Shown piece by piece: positions 59,692 to 64,000 of a stretch of DNA of 64,000 bases (its first letter is position 1; each line of letters starts with the position of its first letter). The stretch is from positions 1-64,000 of the forward strand of contig DAOQVR010000010.1 of assembly GCA_035341665.1 (NCBI GenBank), in the 5' to 3' direction. The stretch comes from DAOQVR01 sp035341665 (GTDB lineage: Bacteria > Chloroflexota > Anaerolineae > JAAYZQ01). Under the pieces are notes generated by a model that saw only the letters and a list, made by a program, of their open reading frames with translations, did not search any database and was not told the origin of the DNA. The position numbers were made by a program, and so were the translations under genes.

Positions 59692-61254
59692 CTACCGGAT
59701 GCGCCCCTCTACCCGTGGGTCAACCGGCGAGCTCGCGTGGATGTACTCCGCGACCGCCCAAACCTCCCCGTCGCCGTAGGCCAGGTTTGTCCCGTCCAGG
59801 AACGCCTTGAAGCCGTCGCCCCCATAGGCCAGGTAGTCGATCGTCACCACGCGGTAGGTCCGGCTCGGGTCGAGCGGCTCTTCGCCGATGGTCACCTCCC
59901 GGACGCGCCGGCCCACAGGGTTCGAGAAGTCGAAGCGGAAGGCAAGCCCTGACACCTGGAGGCTGCCTGCTCGATCGCTTACCGAATGCTCCAGGATGCG
60001 CAGGATCTGCGCCCCGGTCAGGTCCATCGCGATCAGCTGGTTGTCGAAGGGCAGCACATTGTAGAGCTGGCCGTAGGTGATCGTTCCCTTTGGCAGGCTG
60101 GCGCGAATGCCGGCGTTGTTGTGAAAAGCCACATCGGCCACGCCGCCGTCGCCGACGCCGACCTCGCGCATCCCATCCACCACCAGATTGCCCAGGGCAA
60201 ACTCGCCTTCCCGCGCGGGCTGGAGGGCGCGCACCGTCTTGCCGACCGGCCGGTCCTTCGTCGCAGCTACTTCGGCCAGGGCCGCATCCACCAGCGCTTG
60301 GGCCTCCCCACTCCTGGGAGAGACGTCGCTGCCGACCGCCAGCAGCAGGCCGCCGCGGGAGTAGCCGGTCACCTTGCCCGTGCCGGTGTCGACCTGAATC
60401 TCCAGCCGGCCCAGCGACTGCCCCTTGGAGCCGGCGCTCACGATCAAGGTACCGTTGACCACGTCGGGGCCGGTCAGGGACAGGTGGCTGTGACCGCCCA
60501 CGATCACGTCGATGCCGTCAAGGGCCCGGGCCAGCTCGCGGTCGCCGTCAAAGCCCAGGTGGCTCAGCACGACTACCAGGGAGCTTTCCTCCAAGACCTT
60601 GGGCAGGAGGGCGCGCATCGTCTCCACCGCCGGCCGGAAATCGAGCCCTTCGACGTTCGCAGGCCTCGTGATCCCGGGCGTGTTCGGGTAAGCCAGGCCG
60701 ATGACGGCCACTCGCGCCGCGCCTGCCGGCACGACGGTATAGGGCAGCACGTTCCAGGGAAGGCCGGTGGCTTTGTCGTACAGGTTCGCTGCCAGAGTCG
60801 GAAAGTTGGCCTCCGCAATGCGTGCCAGCAGCGCGTCCTGTCCAAAGTCGAACTCGTGGTTGCCCAGCGTCCAGGCATCGTACCCGGCCAGATTCATGGC
60901 CTCGATCATGACCTCACCCTGGCCGCTGTTGGAGACGTACGTGCCTTGAATCGCATCGCCCGCGTCCAGGACGATCGTGCGCTCGGGGTCCTCTTCACGG
61001 GTATTCTCGATCAGGCTGACCAGGTTGACCAGGCCGCCGCTCCTCCCGGACACAGGCTCGACCTGACCGTGCACATCGTTCGTATAGAGCAGCACGATGC
61101 GTTCTGTCGAGCCGGCCGCCGGCGCGGCGGTCGTCGGGGGAGCGGGAACCACTCCCGTGACCGGGCCGGCGGGCGGCACGCCCTCGGACTGGCGAGAGCA
61201 GGCAGCCAGAGGCAGCAGGAGTAGAAGCAGGAGCCATAGGAGCGGTCTTTTCAT
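59692..61254 (-). CDS. Exported 5'-nucleotidase/UshA-family lipoprotein
   Basis: A 520-residue protein. ATG 61254 (MKRPLLWLLLLLLLPLAACS) gives a lipoprotein signal with lipobox PLAAC. The calcineurin-like metallophosphatase domain carries YTNDVHGQ (D, H), DAGDAIQG, GNHEFDFG, LSHLGFDGD and GGHSHLSL. The C-terminal 5'-nucleotidase domain has HNNAGIRASL, YGQLYNVLPFDNQL and YLAYGGDGF. It should dephosphorylate nucleotides or other phosphoesters outside the membrane, feeding phosphate or nucleoside uptake. Divergent from the metal ATPase operon. Confidence 0.93.
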   Translation of the reverse strand: MKRPLLWLLLLLLLPLAACSRQSEGVPPAGPVTGVVPAPPTTAAPAAGSTERIVLLYTNDVHGQVEPVSGRSGGLVNLVSLIENTREEDPERTIVLDAGDAIQGTYVSNSGQGEVMIEAMNLAGYDAWTLGNHEFDFGQDALLARIAEANFPTLAANLYDKATGLPWNVLPYTVVPAGAARVAVIGLAYPNTPGITRPANVEGLDFRPAVETMRALLPKVLEESSLVVVLSHLGFDGDRELARALDGIDVIVGGHSHLSLTGPDVVNGTLIVSAGSKGQSLGRLEIQVDTGTGKVTGYSRGGLLLAVGSDVSPRSGEAQALVDAALAEVAATKDRPVGKTVRALQPAREGEFALGNLVVDGMREVGVGDGGVADVAFHNNAGIRASLPKGTITYGQLYNVLPFDNQLIAMDLTGAQILRILEHSVSDRAGSLQVSGLAFRFDFSNPVGRRVREVTIGEEPLDPSRTYRVVTIDYLAYGGDGFKAFLDGTNLAYGDGEVWAVAEYIHASSPVDPRVEGRIR

Positions 61255-61516
61255 CGTCACTCGCTTCGGGCAGAGCCCGGTCGAAATCGCTGCCTGATTG
61301 TAGGGCAGGAGCACAGCCGCGGCAAATCGACCGCGCGAGGGAGCCTGCTATCTCGCGTTGGGAGACACCTGGCATTGCCAACTGGCCTGTCAGGCGGAGC
61401 TGGCTTCTGCCATGTGCTGCTGCGCTCTTTCGCCTGGTGGGAGGTGCGTCCGTGCGATGCGCCGCTGATCGTGTACGCCTTGGGCGAGCCCGGCCCGGAG
61501 AGCGCACCGGCCGCAC
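61255..61516. other. Divergent intergenic region upstream of the metal operon
   Basis: 262 bases between the 5'-nucleotidase start and the metal-ATPase promoter. No convincing gene. CCAACTGGCCTGTCAGGCGG and other short GC-rich stems are present without a clear role. Confidence 0.3.
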
Positions 61517-61545
61517 TTGACGCGGTCCGCACTCGCGGGCATACT
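61517..61545 (+). promoter_or_regulatory. Promoter of the metal ATPase - csoR operon
   Basis: TTGACG (61517-61522), 17-nt spacer, CATACT (61540-61545). The -10 box overlaps the CsoR-type operator. Confidence 0.65.
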
Positions 61546-61564
61546 ATCCCCCTGGGGGGGATAG
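61544..61564. promoter_or_regulatory. CsoR-type operator
   Basis: A perfect 9-bp inverted repeat CTATCCCCC / GGGGGATAG around a TGG centre. The flanking TAT/ATA and run of C then G match known CsoR/RcnR-family operators. The position overlapping the -10 box implies repression by blocking RNA polymerase. The operon encodes a CsoR protein. Confidence 0.75.
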
Positions 61565-61631
61565 CGGCCGGCGCAGCTGTGCGACCGGCCTGTGCCTTCC
61601 AAGGAAGAGCACGAGGAGAAGGGGAGAGAGC

Positions 61632-63575
61632 ATGACCGAGCCATCACAGGCCGACCCATCCTGTATCGAGTGTGCGATGACCCCGCCAGGCTTCTTTGAG
61701 CGCTACCGGGGGTTTCTGCTGTCGTCCGGCACGCTGATCACGGCAGCCAACGCGCTGCTCCTCCTGGCAGGCCTGGTGGTAAGCCTGGCCGGCCGGCCAG
61801 AGGTCGGGCGTTGGCTGTACCTGGCCTCGGCTCTCATCGGCGGGGCGCCCATCTTTAAGCTGGCTGCGGGCAACATCTTGCGCCGCTTTGACCTGACGGC
61901 CGGGGTGATGGTCTCCATCGCCATGATCGCTGCCCTCATCATCGGCGAGTACAGCGCGGCGGCGCTGGTGGCCTTTATGATGCTGGTGGGTGAGATGCTG
62001 GAGAACCTGACGATGGCGCGGGCCGACAATGCCCTCAAGGAACTGGCGAGCCTGCTGCCCGGCACCGTGACGGTGCGCAGGGACGGGCAGGACGTCGAGG
62101 TGCCGATCGGGGCGGTGCGCCCGGGCGAAGTGGTACTGGTGCGGCCCGGCGGGCGGATACCGGTAGACGGCCGGGTGAGCTCCGGGCACGCAGCCGTGGA
62201 CCAGTCGGCGATCACGGGCGAGTCGATGCCGCTGGACAAGGGCCCCGGCGAGGGGGTCTACGCCGGCACGCTGGTGTCCGGCGGGGCCCTGGAGGTTACG
62301 GCGGACAAGGTGGGCGGGGAGACTACGCTGGGCTACATGCAGCGCCTGGTCAAGGAGGTACGCTCGACCCAGGCCCCGGTACAGCGCGTCGCCAACAAGT
62401 ACGCCCAGTACATGACGCCGCTGGCACTGGCCATAGCCGTAGTCACGTATCTGCTGACGCGCGACATCACCCGCTCCATCACCGTGCTGGTGGTCATCTG
62501 TCCCTGCTCACTGGTGCTCGCTACCCCGACCGCGATCGTGGCAGCCATCGGCAATGCAGCGCGGCGCGGCATCCTGGTCAAGCACGGCACGGCGATGGAG
62601 CAAATCGGCCGGGTGGACGTCGTCGCGTTTGACAAGACGGGGACTCTGACGCTGGGGGAGCCGGAGGTCACGGCTGTGGTGCCGCTCAACAGCTTTGGCG
62701 AGCGGGAGCTGCTCGCGCTGGCGGCCGGCGCCGAGCGCTCCAGCGAGCACCCTTTGGCCCGGGCGGTGGTGGCTGCTGCGCGGAAGGAGGGCCTGGAGCC
62801 CGCTTCCCCCGAGAGCCTGCGGAGTGTGCCGGGGCACGGCATCTTGGCCCGGGTGGAAGGGCGCGAGGTGATCGTCGGCGAGCGTATGCTGGCGCTGGAG
62901 AGTGTCCCGCTGGGGGCCGAAGCAGAGGCGCAGATGCAGGAGCTGGCGTCAGGGGGTGCAGCGGTGATCCCAGTGGCCGTCGACGGGGGGTTGGCGGGGC
63001 TCCTGGCGGTGGCCGACCGGGTGCGCCCCGAGTCGAAGGGGGCGGTTGAGCAGCTCAAGCGCCTGGGGGTGAAGGAGACGGTGCTGATCAGCGGCGACCA
63101 GGCAGCCGTAGCCGGCCGGGTGGGCTTGTCGTTGGGCGTGGACCGCGTACACTCGCAGGTTCTGCCGCAGGACAAACTGGCCCTCATCCGGGAGCAGCAG
63201 GCCCTGGGGCGGCGTGTGGCGTTTGTCGGGGATGGGGTGAACGACGCGCCGGCGCTGGCCGCGGCCGACGTGGGCATCGCCATGGGCGCCATCGGCACAG
63301 CGGTGGCGATGGAGACGGCCGACGTGGTGCTGCTGTCAGACCAGGTGGAGAGGATCCCGGAGCTGATCGACCTGTCGCGGGCCAGCCTGGGCACCATTCG
63401 CAACAATGTGGCCTTTTCGATGAGCATGAACCTGCTCTCGGTGGCGCTGAGCGTGCTCGGCATCATCGGCCCGGTCGTGGGAGCGGCGATGCACGAGGCG
63501 TCGGCGCTGCCGGTGGTAGCGAACTCGGCGCGGCTGATCGGCCGCAAGCCGCGGCCCATTGGGGCCGGTTCCTAG
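61632..63575 (+). CDS. P1B-type heavy-metal efflux ATPase
   Basis: A 647-residue membrane ATPase without an N-terminal HMA domain, but with a CIECAM cysteine pair near residue 11. Eight TM helices are expected. TM6 metal motif CPC at 290-292 (VICPCSLVLATPT), phosphorylated Asp334 in DKTGTLTLGE, SEHPLARAV HP motif, GDGVNDAPALAAADVGIAMG hinge motif, TGES in AITGESMPLD. The last TM contains HEASALPVVANSARL, unlike the Zn/Cd (P1B-2) or standard Cu (P1B-1) signatures, so the exported metal is uncertain. GGAGAAGGGGAGAG precedes the ATG. In an operon with csoR. Confidence 0.93.
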   Translation: MTEPSQADPSCIECAMTPPGFFERYRGFLLSSGTLITAANALLLLAGLVVSLAGRPEVGRWLYLASALIGGAPIFKLAAGNILRRFDLTAGVMVSIAMIAALIIGEYSAAALVAFMMLVGEMLENLTMARADNALKELASLLPGTVTVRRDGQDVEVPIGAVRPGEVVLVRPGGRIPVDGRVSSGHAAVDQSAITGESMPLDKGPGEGVYAGTLVSGGALEVTADKVGGETTLGYMQRLVKEVRSTQAPVQRVANKYAQYMTPLALAIAVVTYLLTRDITRSITVLVVICPCSLVLATPTAIVAAIGNAARRGILVKHGTAMEQIGRVDVVAFDKTGTLTLGEPEVTAVVPLNSFGERELLALAAGAERSSEHPLARAVVAAARKEGLEPASPESLRSVPGHGILARVEGREVIVGERMLALESVPLGAEAEAQMQELASGGAAVIPVAVDGGLAGLLAVADRVRPESKGAVEQLKRLGVKETVLISGDQAAVAGRVGLSLGVDRVHSQVLPQDKLALIREQQALGRRVAFVGDGVNDAPALAAADVGIAMGAIGTAVAMETADVVLLSDQVERIPELIDLSRASLGTIRNNVAFSMSMNLLSVALSVLGIIGPVVGAAMHEASALPVVANSARLIGRKPRPIGAGS

Positions 63576-63596
63576 CCGGCCGGAGGAGGATCCCCT

Positions 63597-63875
63597 ATGG
63601 GGCAGACCGGTCACTTGCATCGCCAGACGAAGGCCATTGCCAACCGGCTTTCGCGGATTGAGGGGCACGTGCGCAGCATCAAGGCCATGGTAGAAGAGGG
63701 ACGTGACTGCTCGGACGTGCTGGTCCAGATCGCGGCAGTGCGCGCAGCAGTCAACCAGGTGGGGCGCATCGTGCTGGAGGACCACCTCGAGTCGTGTCTG
63801 CTGGAGGCAGCGCGTGAGGGCGACCCAGGCGAGACCTGGGCCGATCTAAAGAAGGCGTTCGACGTCTTCTTCTAG
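63597..63875 (+). CDS. csoR: CsoR/RcnR-family metal-sensing repressor
   Basis: A 92-residue all-helical protein (DUF156). Copper-type sensor residues are in place: Cys38 (GRDCSDVLVQ), His63 and Cys67 (EDHLESCLLEA), the Cys-His-Cys set of CsoR. Basic N-terminal helix residues (NRLSRIEGHVRSIKAM) bind DNA. Metal binding releases it from the operator and derepresses the operon. GGAGGAGG precedes the ATG. It lies 21 nt after the ATPase stop and presumably autoregulates through the operator at 61544-61564. The ligand set fits Cu(I), though other sensors of the family share it. Confidence 0.93.
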   Translation: MGQTGHLHRQTKAIANRLSRIEGHVRSIKAMVEEGRDCSDVLVQIAAVRAAVNQVGRIVLEDHLESCLLEAAREGDPGETWADLKKAFDVFF

Positions 63876-63904
63876 CAGACGCGGAGGTAGGCCCGGCGCG
63901 AGTG

Positions 63905-64000
63905 CTACGCTTCGGTTTCGGGCGCGATAGGTCGCTGGGAGACGGCCAGGACCTTGTCTACCCGGCGGCCGTCCATGTCTACCACTTCGAGCTGCCAGCC
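63905..64000 (-). CDS. C-terminus of a CorC/HlyC (hemolysin-related) transporter-associated domain protein
   Basis: The last 31 codons of a gene entering from the right edge: GWQLEVVDMDGRRVDKVLAV, then a short acidic tail and TAG. The EVVDMDGRRVDKVL ending is characteristic of the CorC_HlyC domain at the end of CNNM/CBS membrane proteins. Converges with csoR. Too little is visible for more. Confidence 0.75.
   Translation of the reverse strand, partial: GWQLEVVDMDGRRVDKVLAVSQRPIAPETEA

Noticed and set aside
59986..61224. 412-codon plus-strand ORF over the 5'-nucleotidase
   Set aside because: Antisense shadow of a well-conserved enzyme with a lipoprotein signal.

Overview
The window is a GC-rich, densely coded bacterial chromosome segment that most resembles Chloroflexota (Anaerolineae or a relative). 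The case is inferential. It rests on a large STAND/TPR regulator with a C-terminal BTAD domain, secreted FG-GAP and beta-helix proteins (one ending in a VYLPLILR-type tail), a MurF-alanine racemase fusion, substrate-binding/VWA fusion proteins next to PspA, and several promoters whose -10 box sits directly in front of the ATG. No rRNA, tRNA, CRISPR array, insertion sequence or prophage was seen.

Left part (1-10.1 kb, minus strand): a truncated glycogen debranching enzyme, TldE, TldD, a membrane protein and a MurF-Alr fusion probably form one transcription unit. An M28 peptidase is translationally coupled to a Xer-type recombinase. From 10.35 to 16.2 kb (plus strand) lie a lipoprotein, a seven-repeat FG-GAP beta-propeller protein and leuS. 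leuS follows a consensus promoter, a leucine-rich leader peptide and a terminator with a matching antiterminator. From 25.7 back to 16.5 kb (minus strand) a STAND/BTAD regulator, a 78-residue protein and a 1,786-residue beta-helix surface protein are stacked; the last contains a perfect 612-bp tandem duplication.

From 36.7 back to 26 kb (minus strand) is a peptide or amide scavenging locus: creatininase-like amidohydrolase, a complete Dpp/Opp ABC importer, an S9 peptidase and a Tat-type amidohydrolase. A cold-shock protein and an RRM protein follow on the plus strand. The phosphate (Pst) locus (37.6-43.2 kb) has one PstB divergent from pstS-pstC-pstA-pstB2, followed by a coupled trans-sulfuration enzyme. 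The two PstB paralogues carry complementary defects (signature motif in one, Walker B glutamate and Q-loop in the other), which predicts an asymmetric ATPase heterodimer.

From 43.3 to 46.1 kb are YvcK, a CBS-pair protein and a beta-CASP hydrolase. From 46.2 to 52.1 kb is an unusual cluster: PspA, a membrane-anchored binding-protein-like protein, a binding-protein/VWA fusion, a two-TM coiled-coil protein and a Liv-type binding lipoprotein, with no permease or ATPase. I regard this as the best candidate for a poorly described envelope-stress system. The right end holds an MFS transporter, a lactate permease, murE, a DEDD nuclease-like protein, a dynamin-like GTPase, a 5'-nucleotidase, a metal P-type ATPase with CsoR behind a CsoR-type operator, and the tail of a CorC/HlyC protein cut by the window edge.
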